Of a DNA stretch of 64,000 nucleotides, positions 13,201-28,400 are shown piece after piece. This stretch comes from Imbricaverruca yamaguchii. Taxonomy: Eukaryota > Arthropoda > Thecostraca > Neoverrucidae. How positions within the stretch are numbered: the first letter of the stretch is position 1; each line of letters starts with the position of its first letter. The notes under the pieces are model-generated. The model made no database searches and was not told the origin of the DNA. It worked only from the letters and a program-made list of their open reading frames with translations. The translations under genes and the position numbers were made by a program. The DNA is taken from assembly GCA_034440575.1 (NCBI GenBank), contig JAOTOL010001431.1, positions 704,501 through 768,500 on the forward strand. Direction: 5' to 3'.

Positions 13201-16200
13201 ATGTGTGCCGTAATGTGTTTTATGAATTATCGGGAATTATATTTTCAATGCAATGTTTATGAATGTAACTAACATGATGGGGGACCGCTCATATTTAGTG
13301 CAAATGCTTACTTTTCAGTTTGTGAGCAAAATAGCACCAAAAAGTTTACTTCGAGTTTGGTAACATTGCACAAAATGAATGTTTAAAAAATGAATACAAT
13401 ACAGCCCAGCCTAGTGTGGCTTGACCTCCATTTGCATATACAATTTAAAGAAGGTAATTGGAAAAATACCAGACAATTTATTCTCTCAAAATTGTCTAAA
13501 TCGTGAAGGAAGAAAAGAAGCTTTTAAAGAAAAAAATTCATTTCTTTGCATGTGTAAGGAAAATGAATAAATTATAATGAAACCTAAGCTAACTATCTAA
13601 CCAAACCTAGCCCATTTGTTTGCTTTAAGGAGGAAAACAGCATGTAATATATGTCTCATGACCGTCTTACAGCACAATCATATCTATTTATAATGTCCCC
13701 TTGCTAGTGTTATCTTGCTCCTCAACTGAAATGTAAACATTTGCACTATCAATGAGTGGTCACATCAGTTTAATCATGGTCGTAAAGATGGCAGATGTAA
13801 AGAGACAGAGCGGAGTCAGCTCAGTGGGGGCAGAACATACAAATGAGAAGAAAGGTGGAGTCCGTGGCGGTGAATCCCCAATGAAGCTCGTTGTAATTTT
13901 ATAAGCTGATTTCAGAAAAAAAAAGTTTACCAAAAATAGAAAGGATCGGTAATATAATGCATGATTATTTTAGATCACTGGTGCCCTGTACGTGCAAGCT
14001 GCATAATATCACAAGAGGAAAATCTCCTATTTTTGGGAGGCAAGAACATTAGTTCATTAAGTGTGGATTTCCATGCAAATTCATGAACTTCATGACAATG
14101 GAATATTATGACCTCGAACAGCATGAATAAATTATACAAAAAGCACTTAAGATTTGTTTTTACTTGGCAACCAGGATGAAAATTATCCTTCAAGATGGAT
14201 TGATCATCAATTTTCCACCACATCCCAGATAATCAAAATGTAAACCCATTTCGGTATCTGAGTAATGCTGTGAGTGTTTCAGATGAAGCTGTGCATATAT
14301 GTACCTTCTTTCCATATCAATGCAGGTCGACAAATATGGCAGCCAACTGAAGCAATTGTGCATATGCAGATCGCCTGCAGCTGTCTTCTTGCTGTATTTC
14401 TTGAAGATTAGGCTAGCTCACCAAGTACTTCGATCCATCAAGGAGCCTCCGGTCACATAGTTGAATTTAACATCCTGCTTGGGACACATACGGACCAAGG
14501 AAGTGCTTTCATAAATGACGAACAAATAGCACTTCGCATCCACAATTTCCGAATGGTAATATGTTTTAATCAATCTGAAAACGAACGGGGCTTCTGACGA
14601 AAGCATCAAAACATTTGAAATCAAAGGACTTGTCATGATGGAAAAGTGTGTGAACTATCCGAAAATCGCTTTGATTTTTGGCTATGCATTTTATGAACCA
14701 TGCATGCAAAATAGGTGATGCAGCTCACGGGTTCGTCGGTGACAGCTTCGGAATTTTTTTCACCTCTGCTCACACCAAATTTGACGTGATTACACAGCTT
14801 GTGATGCTAGTGAACTTGGCCTAAGATGGCTATTGCCATCCTTGGTTACTCTAGCGGGAACTACGGTTTTTCCCAGGTCATCAGACAAAAGAGCGAAGTT
14901 TTAAGAGAGAAGGATGAAAACATCACGTAAATATTTTAGCTCTCGCCATGTATGCTTTTCTTCCCCATATGGTACAGGTGCATTCTCCTTCAGCAAATAG
15001 TACCAGCACTCACAAGCATTTGATAACTACGGGCAGTTTCGAAGATCACCGGAAGGAACTTGTGATGCTCGGACGAATATTCGTCCGAGCACCACAAGAT
15101 CTCACATGAGAACCCGAGTTTCTCAAGATAGGTGTTCTCGTCCGAGAATATTCGTCGGTTTCCGAGATGGTTTGTGACTTCTCCAAGAATCTTGACTGAC
15201 ACCCTTGAAGAATATCAGAGAACCTTACGGAGGTTCGAACACCATTGTAAGCTCTCCCAACAGTACCACATATTTTGAATGGAGTATTGTATACGGCTTC
15301 TGATGTTATTGGAAGGAATTACGAGAGCACCACACGCTTCAGTCTGGAATAGTCTCCGACAACGTTGCAGGGTATCGCGAAAGCACCACATCTAAAAAAC
15401 TACTAATCTGGAATAATTGTCTATTCTATGTAACATACATTATGCATATATGTGATAACAAGGTCGGGGCACACTAACTCAGTCATCAAAGTCTGTCAAT
15501 GTTCCGACCTTTTCTACTCGAACAACTCAGACAAAACTATAGTCAAAATGGAAACACCTAAGCAGTGAACCGGCGCTGCTCGTGGATGGCTTTTCACCTG
15601 CCACAGTGGCATGACCGAGCAATTCCTGAAGAACTACCTAAACCAATGCATTCATCAATTCAACATGTGATCACAAGTGACCGGCGACTGGAAAACTTCA
15701 ATGCATCATACAAATCCATGCCGACAGAGAAATCAACGCATCAAACAAACACAATCTGTTTGGATTCTTTCGAAAGCTACGTGATGTTCCGATGACCATT
15801 TGGCAGGCGATGTGTGCTGGCTCCGAATATCGGTATTTTGCTACCGCGAAATATGGTTTTAAAATAGGCCTTCTTGTCACCAACTGATTAGACTCAACGC
15901 ATATCATATACTGCTTACGCTTTATTGTGCGACTATTATATATAGTGCTGACACATTTGTAAATTTCTAGTTTACCACATTTCACATCTTGAACAAATAG
16001 TTTTGTTCCAAACACGATGCATGCAAAATGCGTAAGACTTTATTTCTCCTTTGAAAACTTTGTTGTCTTTGAGCCCACCTTCCCGTCCAGAAGGTGGAAG
16101 ACTACGCACTGGTCAGGCGCGAGCAAAAGCCACCTTCCCGTCCCCACGGTGAACGACCGATCATTCTGATGGAGAACGAGAATGCAAAAACGAGCCATAA

Positions 16201-17396
16201 CCCGCAGGAACGACTCAGAAGCAGAGTTTCCTCTAACATATTAACTAGGTGGGATGCGTTCCGCCTAATGCCGTGAAATCCCACCTAGTAGGGCAAAAAG
16301 TCGCACCTCGTCAAAGGAAGCTCCAATGGAGAAAACAACCAAAAAAAATCCATCGTACATATCCCGTAGCGAAAGTATTTCTTTCCTTGGAACGGTGCAT
16401 TTTTATCAAGAAGATGAAATGGCTGCAAGTTAACATCACTTCTACTTAGGTCGAATTGACGAGGAAGGTTCAAATGAGAAGTATTTCTGTGAAACAATGC
16501 ATGGTACAAAACCATCAATTGGATCCATTAACGGCGGTATTATAAAAACATGATTTTCTAGACTTTTACGCACACCACAAGAGGAGCGGGGCAGCGCGAG
16601 CCAGGCCGCATGACATGAGTAACAAGAGCTAGATATGCATTTGTGGCCTTTTCTTCGATTTTGCTTAGATTAAGAAACCGATGAAGCTAGATACCTTTGT
16701 AAAAAGACAAGGTGTGTAACATGGTGGAATCTTCTCCGGTTTCTCCTCCCCCAGGCGACACTACCCCTTCCCCTGGCCAAAGGGGGTAGTTTTCCCCCAC
16801 TGGGAGACTATGGGGCCCCAAGTACCGTACCGTGGTTCGGAAAAAAATGCGCCGGACCCTCTAAAAATCCGCTGTGGCATCCAAAATTTGTATCAGACCC
16901 CTGAAAGTAATTTTTTTAAAATCACATTCAGAACCCCAAAGCATAATTCAGAACCCAAAAGTTAAATCTCTTTTCTTGTTGCCTCGTTGCCTCATTTTCT
17001 GCACAGCACAGCTGTGGCATCTCTTGCCAGCCAACACAGCTGTGATATCCCTTGCCAGCTAACACAGCCGTGACATCTCTTGCCAGCCATCACAGCCGTG
17101 GTATCTCTTGACCATGGTATCCCTTACTAGTCACCACAGCCGTGGCATCTCTTGCCAGCCAAAATTGCCGCAACATCTCTCGCCAGCCAACACAGCCGCG
17201 ACATCTCTTGCCAGCCAACACAGCATCTGTGGGGAACGCCGTTTGGCGGCTCTTGGAGGACTCTGAAGCTCAAGTTTAGTTGGTTGAGTCTTTTTATCGG
17301 CATAATCTTTATGGTAGGATTTCATCGGGTCCTGAGAGCACACGCTTATCTAAAGCACAACATTTTAGCTGAAGAACAGCGTGATTTGCTTATATA

Positions 17397-17462
<66 letters not shown>

Positions 17463-17533
17463 CATATATGTCTACATACTTAATGCATACATACATATCT
17501 ACATACTGTTTATTCATAGTATGTATGTATATA

Positions 17534-17596
<63 letters not shown>

Positions 17597-20500
17597 TCGT
17601 GACATCTCTTGCCAGCCACCACAACCGCGACATCTCTTGCCAGCCAACACAGCCGTGGCATCTCTTGCCAGCCAACACAGCCGTGGCATCTCTTGCCAGC
17701 CAACACAGCTGTGATATCCCTTGCCAGCTAACACAGCCGTGACATCTCTTGCCAGCCACCACAGCCGTGGTATCTCTTGACCATGGTATCCTTACTAGTC
17801 ACCACAGCCGTGGCATCTCTTGCCAGCCAAAATTGCCGCAACATCTCTCGCCAGCCAACACAGCCGTGACATCTCTTGCCAGCCAACACAGCTGTGATAT
17901 ATCTTGACCATGGTATCCCTTACTAGTCACCACAGCCGTGGCATCTCTTGCCAGCCAAAATTGCCGCAACATCTCTCGCCAGCTAACACAGCCGTGGCAT
18001 CTCTTGCCAGCCACCACAGCTGTGATATCTCTTGTCCATGGTATCTCTTACTAGTCGCCACAGCCGTGGTATCTCTTGCCAGCTAAAACAGCCGTGACAT
18101 CTCTTTCCAGCCAACACAGCTGTGATATCCCTTGCCAGCTAACACAGCCGTGACATCTCTTGCCAGCCACCACAGCTGGGGTATCTCTTGTCCATGGTAT
18201 CTCTTACTAGTCACCACAGTCTCACCTGTTGCCGCTACATAACTCAATGAGCGACGTGTGGTAGACGCTAGCGACGCTGGCAAGTGGTATCTTTTGCCAG
18301 CCACCACAACCGTGGCATCTCTTGCCAGCCACCTCATCCGTGGCATACCTTCCCCGTGGCATGCCTTGCCAGGCACCACAGCTGTGGTAGCTCTTGCCAT
18401 TGGCAGGGCCACAGAGGGGTGTTAGGGTTTAAAATAAAACAGCTGCATTTGGGATATCTGACGGCATGCGACCTTGGTGAACCCAGCTTAAGTCAAATAT
18501 GCTGCTGAATGTATAACTCGACCAGAGAGACTGACATCCAAAGATAAAATATATTCCACTGTGTTTATTGACCTTTGCTATATGTTATCAGGGCCCGAGT
18601 CACATACGCACCGAGGTGCCTAGGCAATTGTGCACACCGCCTCTCATACGCTACATTGCTAAGATTGTTTGGATTCACCAGGCGATACTCTGTGTCGGCA
18701 GTAAGGTGCATAATGCTTCTAAAATGATACGGCTTCACTCTGATTGACGATGTATAGGTCATTGATGTTTTGGTGCATGGAGTCATCCCATGTAGCTCAG
18801 TTTATTAGAGAGCTAGCCTGCATTGGTCTCCTATGTCCTGGCAAGTCCTGGCAGTTCAGTCGTTTCAAATGCTTACATTTAGCCCCCGGCTCGGAGGATC
18901 AGTTGACAAATGGCCCGATAACCCCGAGAACAGGCTATCGGGGGAGGGGGCGCATCGATGTATTGACAAAACGTTAAACTATCGGTGACGTTTCTGCCGT
19001 TGAACTGAAATTTTTGGATTGGGTAATTAGGCTATGGTTGACGCAACGATCTCCGCTTAGCTCTGCTCCAGGACCCTGGTTCATGGATCTACCCCAGCTG
19101 TGCACTCTTGCATATATCATTTATTCGAATAGTCCGAATTCAAAAAAGAATTCGGACGAAATGCCTTCTTTAACACAATACGCACCGTCCAATACTTCCC
19201 AGGCCGGTCGAACAGATCTCGAGATGGGTGTGGGGTATTGGACTTCCGTCAGTGTGTGCGTGCTGTGACGTGTGCCGCACAGTGCCCTACATCGCCTTGT
19301 GGTAACAACTGCACGCGTTGCCCGCGTAGCCGTTCCTCTCCGAGGTGGGAGATGTGACCACATGCTGTGGTCTGTTGCAGACGCTCTGCCCCAGCATCGG
19401 CACAACTCTTCCTGGCACCGCACGCAGTACCGTTTGCACCGCCTACTGAACCCCCCTCGACCTGCCGGGCCGGCTCCCTTCTTGTCTCGCACGCACTCGC
19501 GCACTAGCACGGTAGAGAGCGGCGGCGGCCGTGCGGGCCCCTCACCGCACCGTGTTTCAGTGGACCGGCTGGGCGCCGGCCGCCGGCCCGACGACCCGCT
19601 GTTGGTCACGCCGCTCTTCGACCGGTCGTCGCGGCCGACGCATCGCTCCACGCTGCGCGGCACGCTGGTCGGCCCCGGCATCAGCGACGCCGTCGACATC
19701 CGCGTCCGGCCGCCAACACGTACGTACCGTCGCCGGCGCGCGCCGCCGCCGCCGGTCCCCGGCCGGCGGACGGGGCTCGGGAGCCAAGTCCAGGCCGGCG
19801 CTGGAGACGTGCCTTCTGCAGACTGGAGGTGGCAAATACTAACTAACAACTTTGGAACTGAAGCCCGGGTCGGTCAGTCTGATGTGACCAAACCCGGTTG
19901 GCCCGGTCAAAATGAACGTAAGTCTGGTCAAAAGACCAGATTTTTAAATGCACGAAGTAGGACTATTGGTACTTTCTCATTAATTAAAGCGAAATAGGCA
20001 GTTTACACACTTTGCAAAACCTCTTCACTCCCTGAACATGGAGTAAAAAGAAAGCTCTGATCACGAGTTTATTTTTGTACTGATTGATGCTTAATCGGTA
20101 CATGAAATTTCATAAAACTCATAGCTTAGGTTATATCATAGGCTTAATACACAGGGAAACACCCATTACTTATCCTCAATATAAGGAAGTAGAAACGCAG
20201 CATATGGGTCTTAGCTCCCCTCTCTTTGGAACCCAAAATACACTGGATCAAAGAAAAAAATTGGCATTTTCACGCAAAAACTGTTTTTTTTTCGCCAACC
20301 CATGCGCCAAATAATGGCATTTCGGTCGCAAATCGCGAGAAGTGATGCGAAAATTGTGTGCATATACCATTCATTTTTCATTCATATTTCTTTTTCCGCA
20401 TTTTTTTTTACCAGTGGGGTCACCCTGAAAAAACTACCCTCCATGTAAGCATAAGAAGAAACATATCGGGCTCAATAAGGAAGCATGTCTGAAAATATGA

Positions 20501-23500
20501 TAGCAGCATAGCGACAGGTACAAGAATATAGCAGTTAGCTGGTGTCGTAATTACAATCATGTATGGTGAGTCTTGTAGACAGGTTTCCTATTGGATACGG
20601 TTGGCTGAGCATGAATTGGAATTGTTTCGGTATGATTTCAGTTTAGTTATGTCTTCTTGAGCATAATTATGGCAAGGTTTGTTCACCTTCATGGAATCAC
20701 CTTTCTGGGGCGGGGATTTCCGAGTGATTAAGGTGTTGAACTCTGGATACAAAGGTCCTAAGTTCAACACTCGCGCTACTCGGGACACTTCCTAATATCG
20801 CTGCCGACCGGCGAAACAATGTGGGCGGTGGCGTTAGCCGTGAGCATAAAGCGCGTCGTGATCTACCGATTAAAAATGTCATTTTCTGTCCCTTTATCTC
20901 ATAACGCACGTACTGATGGACATCATATACCAGGATAGAAGGTTTGGATACGGTCACTATTGTGTGGCCATCAATGACCGGAATTTGGGTGCAGGGTGAG
21001 AATGTTCAAGCGCCAGTGTCCAGCAAAGAAAAAGGGACCTGTAACATAAGGGCCGACACGAACATCAGTAGTACTCAATCAGTGAAGGCTATGTCGATGA
21101 AGTATTTTGGGAATCATGTTTTAAATGCAATTGTATTAAGGACATTCGACAAATACGCTTTCAGTAAGTCATACTACCTCGCGTTGGCTAATAGCATGCT
21201 AAATAAATAACTTGACGGCAAGTTTGTACTCTATATTTCTATAAATAAATTTATTTCCTCTTCCATAAAATCCAGTTTCCTGCCTCCTATTGCATATCTG
21301 GAAGTCTCACCTCAAACCCAAGTTGCGTTGCGTTACATTTTTCATAGTTGAAACACATCTGCCACTGATCAGCTAAATTTCTAGGTCCTCCATGTATGGA
21401 CGAATGTTACTAGATTGATCACTGTTGTTAGCCACTTTTACCAACTTGATGTCATCAGTAAATGTGAACACCATGGTTATCAACCCTACGGTAGTGTTAT
21501 TCACAAAGACGATAGAGAGAAGTGGCCCTAGAACAGAACCAATCCACCACCCAACATTAAATCGAACCTATAACTCTTCCATCAATCCCATGTTACTTAA
21601 GTTTAATACTCCATAAACTCCAAAGGGTTAGTTAAGCAGGATCTTGGAGATCGACATCCATGTTTGGTATCCACAAAAAGGTTATGCCTATCTAGATAAG
21701 TCTGAATATTCTGTTTGACCAGTTGTTCTAGTATCTTGCAAACTATTGATGTCAAAATAACTGGCCTGTAATTCCCTGCATACTTGGTTCTTCCCTTTTT
21801 GAAAATCAGCACTGCATTTACATTTCGTCAATCCTCAGGTACTTCAGTATACTCCATAGAACGCCTGAGAATGATACCTAGGCTAATTGCAAATACGTTA
21901 GCACACTCTGCTAAGAACCTAGCATAGAAATCGTCTGATCCAAAACCTTAGTTTCAGCAAAATAGCCTCAATACGTCGTTGATGGCAATGTCTTTATATT
22001 TGAAGTAGATCCATGGTAAACACTGCATCTGACAACAGAATATGAAGCATGACTACGAAATCCCACGAATTTGGTAATACTTCGTACCAACCGGTACGGA
22101 TCAACAAGTGATCCAGGAATGACATATCTACAATACACGCCGACAACAAAGCCGGGTTCAGCATAGCTCGCTGACCCCATACAAGCCACCGTACACTGGT
22201 GGGGGTTGATAACCAATGAGACATGAATAAAACATATGCAAACAGAAGTGCAAAAATGTACGCTCTTACCCTCCATGGAGGGTAGCAGATGAACCTGATA
22301 ACGCAACTCCGTGGCAACACAATTTTGTCGAAAACATTAGCATCCCACACTGTGTTAAAATGGATGTTTCATGCAAATGAAGATGCTCACCAAAATTGTA
22401 TGTATTAGCTTTGAAAAATCGTAGCAGGGGTAGATCCAGAAATTTTCAGGGGGGTGGATCAATAATTGTCTGGAGTAGCACCATTTCATCGGAGGGTGGG
22501 CCACTGCCGAAGTCCCGGAACGACGCATTCGGTGCACTCCAGCATGATGAAATGGCGCCTTTTCGTCTTTTCGCCTTTTCCTCCGAGAGACGAGCCTTTG
22601 GCTGATAAATCCCTGGATCGGAAGGTCCCCGGGTGCACTTAAGCCTTCCTGGAGGGGAACCGCATTTTCATGCGGAGGGGATACATGTGCCACTACTGTT
22701 CCACCACCCCCTACAATCGCCTCTGATTAGAAGCTATTTTGTGATGTCACTTCGTTTTGTGGTAGCAACAGTTCATATCCTATATTATTTTTACCGTAGG
22801 TCATTCTAAAATCTGACTGGTAGAATACCAGGGAAACGTAAGCTGATTGGTGCGATGGTTGAGATAGGATCATGGAAGAATACGCCACTGAACATACCTT
22901 TATAACCCAGATATCCCACCCCAGATCTGATACCAAAGCTACCCCATTGAAGAAAGTGATGGACCGTTCACCCTCTCAAGTCGTTTGGCCAAATACAATA
23001 TATCAGGTTCCTAGCGATCAAACATGTAGAATTTTGTTTGAACATGTCGGATTTTGTTGAAAATGATTTTGTAAAAGAAATCTTGGGTTTTGATTTTAAA
23101 GTTGATGTGTTGGAAATTTCAACGAACTTAAACTTGAAGATCTGATTACTGAGTTGATTTTTGCTGTGAGGTTTTCGTCGACGTACGGCAGAGTCAGAAA
23201 TCCATCTATATCTTGCGGTGTTCCGGTCGCCCTCTTCGGTATTCGATGTTCGTGTCGTCTACTCGCCGGACGGAGAACCTCTCGTTTCAGTCGATGTAGA
23301 TGATATGGTGGATATCCTTTCTGCTGTTCGAAAGTCGATGGATCGTATTCGTTGACCTTATGATGGCAGCCTCGTCTGACGACGAGCGGGTCGATCGTGT
23401 ATATTAGGATCGAATAACAAATTTCTTAGTTGCCATCGGATGCGCTGACGTTTGGTGAAGAATTATGCATGAATGACTTTGTTTCATGTAAAGTTCGGTC

Positions 23501-25337
23501 TTATATCTGCTATCACATTCTACAGTACAGGGTGTCAAGAAAAAGGGTAGATTTTCTGTTGCGTGTGTCATCCAAGGTGAATATGATAGTTCTGTGCAGA
23601 CTGTTGAGGTGAGTGAAGTCTAAACGTTCTGCGTGTGTGTGTTTCCAAATACCCAATGAGTCATCGATGTAGTGACATAAAAAATCCGGCTTGATTGGGG
23701 AACTATTTATCGCCATTTGCTCAAAACTGTGCAAAGCACAGTTTTGTTTGCATGCATAATTTGCATGCAAAGTTGCATGCACACTGTGCATGCAAATTAT
23801 GGCCACAAGTGGCGCTACCTCGTTGCCCATTGCAATTCCGAGTCGATGCTTGTAGTTTTTTGTGTGAAATCTAAACGTGTTATTGCTCAGACAATGAAAC
23901 AAAACATTTTGCACGTCTGTTAGTGACAGACCGCTTAGGTTCACGTCGTTTTGATGCTCTGACAGCAGTTTTATTACCGATTCAATGGCAACATTTTCGT
24001 CAATTGTAAGCACCAGACTTAACATTTAATTTCCCTTGTAGGTTCATGTGTCATTTGAAAGAATACGTTTTACTCAAAAGAAGCCATGAAACTTCTTTCT
24101 GTCTTGCTTAGATATGTAGTTTTAACTCCCATCCCTGCCACGTGGAAGTCCTCCAACAATATAGTTATGACATGCACTCTCTTACATATATCTTCCTGTA
24201 TCAACTGTCAGTGTTTTCATTCTGGTACGGTTGCCTATAGAATGTTCCAATCCTAAATATCGTTCCGTTCTTCAGAATGATTGCACAATGACACAAGTCA
24301 TTGCACATAAATATATTAACTATTAACCTATTAATGGCATTACATCACGGATCCAATCAGTCGGGACACATACATAGGGAGGCCACTGGAGACCCATACA
24401 TTCCCCTCCAAATCTCACAAAGTAGCCAACTAGTTGTCTCGCTGAAAACGCCACTCGATTCCTTGTGGCGCGATATGCATTTCTGTATGAAAAGCAATGC
24501 CAAAGATTTCAACAGAAGCGGATGCAGTAAGCAAAACATGAAAAATCGGAATGTTTTCCTGACTCGGATGCTACCGCATTTCGTAATAGCTTTGCCACAC
24601 CCAGTACGATTTTACATCCAAGGGAAAGATATTTCAGCTAAAGTGTGAACACGACGATTTTCGTTACTTGCACGCTACTCCATGCATGCATGATCGGGAT
24701 AATTTTACAAGACATCTGCTGTCCTGATGATGCTACCAATTTAAAGAAGCTGAACTTGTTGGCATCAGAGGACATAGTTGAGACATATTAGATGGGTGAT
24801 GTAAAATAATACACTTTAGCAGTGGTGATTTCAGTAAATGGTAATATGGAGCAAACTTGAAAAGGTAGAGACGATGGAATATCCATATGGTCCCAAGTGC
24901 ATGCCTAGTTTGGAAACTTTCTGGAAAAGTACGTGATTCATAAATATGCTCATCAGAGGTGGAGTCTGGAACACCAGGATGGAGGATTAGTTATCCTCAC
25001 CATCCTATATACACATGCATTAAGCTGGCCAATATCTTAAAGTGCATGATTGAAGCCAAAAATGTAAATATATCCCTTGTAAAGTCTTGACATTAATATA
25101 CAATGCAATCTGTTCCAAGTTTCCGCTCACATTTTCAGGAAGCAGTTAGATTCTTTAATATATGGTTTGATATGATGTTGGAAAAACATCCTCACCATTT
25201 TTATTTCTCCCTGGAATGGCCCTGGATATCAAAATGCATTCGAAACAAACCATAAGTCATATATAAATGGCTTGTAGCAATAATTGACGACGTAACTGAT
25301 GCGAAGCGCGTTAGGATGTGAGGAAAGGGGCTAGTTC

Positions 25338-25421
<84 letters not shown>

Positions 25422-28400
25422 AAAATCCTGGGGCCTCCTCGCCATCTCCGTGCTCGTCTCCTAGGGACCTGATTTGACTTGATCTGGGCCTCATTTATGG
25501 CTTTGGATATATATATATATATATTTCAAAAGCCATAAATGAGGCCCCGATCAAGTCAGATCAGGTCCCTAGGAGATGGGCACGGAGATGGCGAGGAGGC
25601 CCCAGGACTTTTTGGAAGGCCCCCTAAGACAAAAAGGATGCCGCCGAGACGAATAAGGAGCTATCCGGGTTTGATGATGATCAAGCTCCAGAGCCGTGGC
25701 AGAATGCCCCTAAGTTGGAAGAGGACACCCCTAGGCGAGAAAGCAGTCCACCATGATGCAAGCTCACACCCCTAAGTGAGGTGGTCCCCAAAACGGGAGA
25801 TGAGGCACCTATGTTGGGAAATGAAGCTCAAGGATGCAATAGGAACAGCCCAGTGCGGGCAACAAGACGACCAGTATAGAAATCCCCTACAATACAATGC
25901 AATCTGTTCCAAGTTTCCGCTCACATTTTCAGGAAGCAGTTAGATTCTAAGCAGAATCCATCAGGGACGTTGATTTATGAAAATTATTTAGGGGGTATAA
26001 TACACAGAGGAAATGGGCGAGCTCAAATGGATTGAGGGGGGCACAATCCATATCCTACGTTAAATATCCTACGTAAATTTACATGTTTGGGGAAAATCGG
26101 GGGTGAATTTGTGCCTAATTCTTTTGCGATCATTTTTAGACGTGCAACGTACGCTATTCATATTGTGATTTTCATCACGCTCCGTTATTTTCATCATCAC
26201 TATAGTGTGTTCCATTGTTTTATATTCGGTAGTGGCAATCAGGAACAATATCAATTGGTTAGTTATCTAGGTTTAGCGGCGTATCGACTGCGTCGGTCAT
26301 ACAGCGCACATAGCATTGCTAGATGGACAGTTTAAGAGGATTGGTACCAACAATAATAAACGAAACTTCATAATATAGGCGGATTATACCGGGATTTTAG
26401 TGTTGTATGTCAGTGAGACGTGTAAATCGCCCTGAAGTCGATATTCGAGAGAAAGCGATTGAAAGTTGCCCTGAAGTTACCATGCGCGAGTGGTCACTAA
26501 TGCACCACGCTCGACGAACATCAAACATGAACCATGATGAGTATAGTTCTTCTGACTCAAAATCATCCAGCGCGCTCAGGGATTCTGACAACTGATGTAT
26601 TAGATAATTGTTGGATGTCTGCAGTTCAGATAAGTCTATATTAAGTCCTTCACCAAGTCCGCTAATCTGGGTTTATGCTTTTCACTATACAGGTAGAGCG
26701 AACTGGGACGGGCACTAGTTTGAGGTGGCTATAATAGTTTAGGGCAAGATTGTCAAAGCTTTTATGGCAAGGTGTATTATTTACAATGCATAATGTCTAC
26801 TTCTGTGCCATAGCTTGTGTGCGCCCTTGTACACTGCTTTTCTTAACGTGGTCACATTTCGCCACAAGGTGTAAACTGTGAAATCGCACCGCTTGGGCAC
26901 ATCGTCACGGTGTCCGTCCCTTCAGTACGTGGCCAAACGGTCCCGTGAGCATCCATTTATCACATGCGACTTTGTGCATCATGTACACGAATGCAAAACT
27001 CGCGATGAATGAATCGAACCTGATCGGAGACAAAGGTTCTACAAATAGTTAGTGTTGTCTTGGTAGGAAACTTATGTACTCATTTATGCCGAGCCTCCAA
27101 TTCACAGAACACAATGAGACAAAAAGAAGAACAGTAGGAGCCCCAAACACCATGGAGGCCTCATTTTGAGGTGGGACAGTAGGCCACTTTTGATCCTTGC
27201 CCCCTAGAAGAATTTCGTGGCGACCCCACTGGGTCTAGTGAGTGGTAGGTAGGGTCCACCAAAAGCATAGGGAACTCCACCCTGTGTGTTGTCCAGCCAG
27301 ATCAACTTCATGGGCACTCCAACATACTGTTATGTTTATTAGTACCAAGTGAATATCCTAATCCCTTATGTACACATGACATCACTAGCCTACCAGCCAC
27401 CTCTTAGCTAACACACAAGTTTAGAACCTCATGCAAGGAATTTGCACAGCTCTCGAACCATAAATTTCAAATGAGGTTCTGTAAAGTGCACGGTGGTTTG
27501 GAAATGTCAGACTTCACTAACACACTCCTAGGTTATATACCGCTCGCACGGCTCGTCGTAAATTCGCGCTTGGCTATTTGGCGATGCAGCAAAGTTCAGC
27601 TCACTAGGAGCGATCGACATAGGGCAGCGTGATGGCGATCCCGGCGATCTGGCGGTCTGATCTGGCGGTCTGATCTGGCGGTCTGATCTGGCGGTCTGAT
27701 CTGGCGGTCTGATCTGGCGGTCTGATCTGGAGGTCTGATCTGGCGGTCTGATCTGGCGGTCTGATCTGGCGGTCTGATCTGGCGGTCTGATCTGGTGGTC
27801 TGATCTGGCGGTCTGATCTGGCGGTCTGATCCGGCGGTGGTGTTGTGTTCTGGTTCTGACTTGTCGGTTGCCTCGCGTTGTCTGCAGTGCTGCAGGGCGT
27901 TGGCGTGGGTGAGTGTCGACTTCTGGATGCATAGTAGACGTGCTGTGATGTTGTCTCACTGCTATGTTGAGTTACCTCGGTTTTGGGGTGAACGCTGTTG
28001 GTAGGGCATTCAATCCACATGTGTTGAGGGTGATCAGGGGAATAGGGCTGGATTGCTGGGGTAGACAGGCATTGATGGGTGTGTGGGATGTTGGTGGATG
28101 GTTTCTTTAGGATGTGGTGATGGTTGGGGTGGGTCTTTTTACGGGGCTCATGGTATCTTCCATTTACAGACTTGACTGGATGGGCCCTTATCGCTCTTAT
28201 TAAGTCTAAACACTTTATGGCTTTATAACTTTATAACGTGTCGACCTAACCTGGTGGCTGTTTGTACGACAGACGAACATTTGGAGTGTGAAGTCAGTTT
28301 TTTTTTGCTGCCATGGAATAGCTCGAGATCCGCTGGATAATTTTCGGGTGGGATACAGGCACACGTACATAGTTACCAGTGACGTCGCCACAAGGGGCGG

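Larger units (their letters stand above)
10140..16736. other. Intron 2, long stretch with few recognisable features
   Basis: Apart from the second copy of the AT-rich repeat (12780-13720) and one palindrome (15066-15091), this is ordinary AT-rich sequence. Short ORFs occur at chance frequency. I see no splice-bounded coding block. Confidence 0.55.

Noticed and set aside
18785..18850. tRNA-like GTAGCTCAGTTTATTAGAGAGC
   Set aside because: A plausible box A but no matching box B and no cloverleaf; probably a chance or very old SINE trace.
19121..19849. 242-codon minus-strand ORF opposite candidate exon 3
   Set aside because: Shadow of high GC; no domain, and the + strand has better splice signals and codon bias.
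23046..23350. Stretch with [20 protein letters not shown] in one frame upstream of the Penelope fragment
   Set aside because: Looks protein-like but has stops on both sides and I could not match it to any family; may be a transposon remnant.
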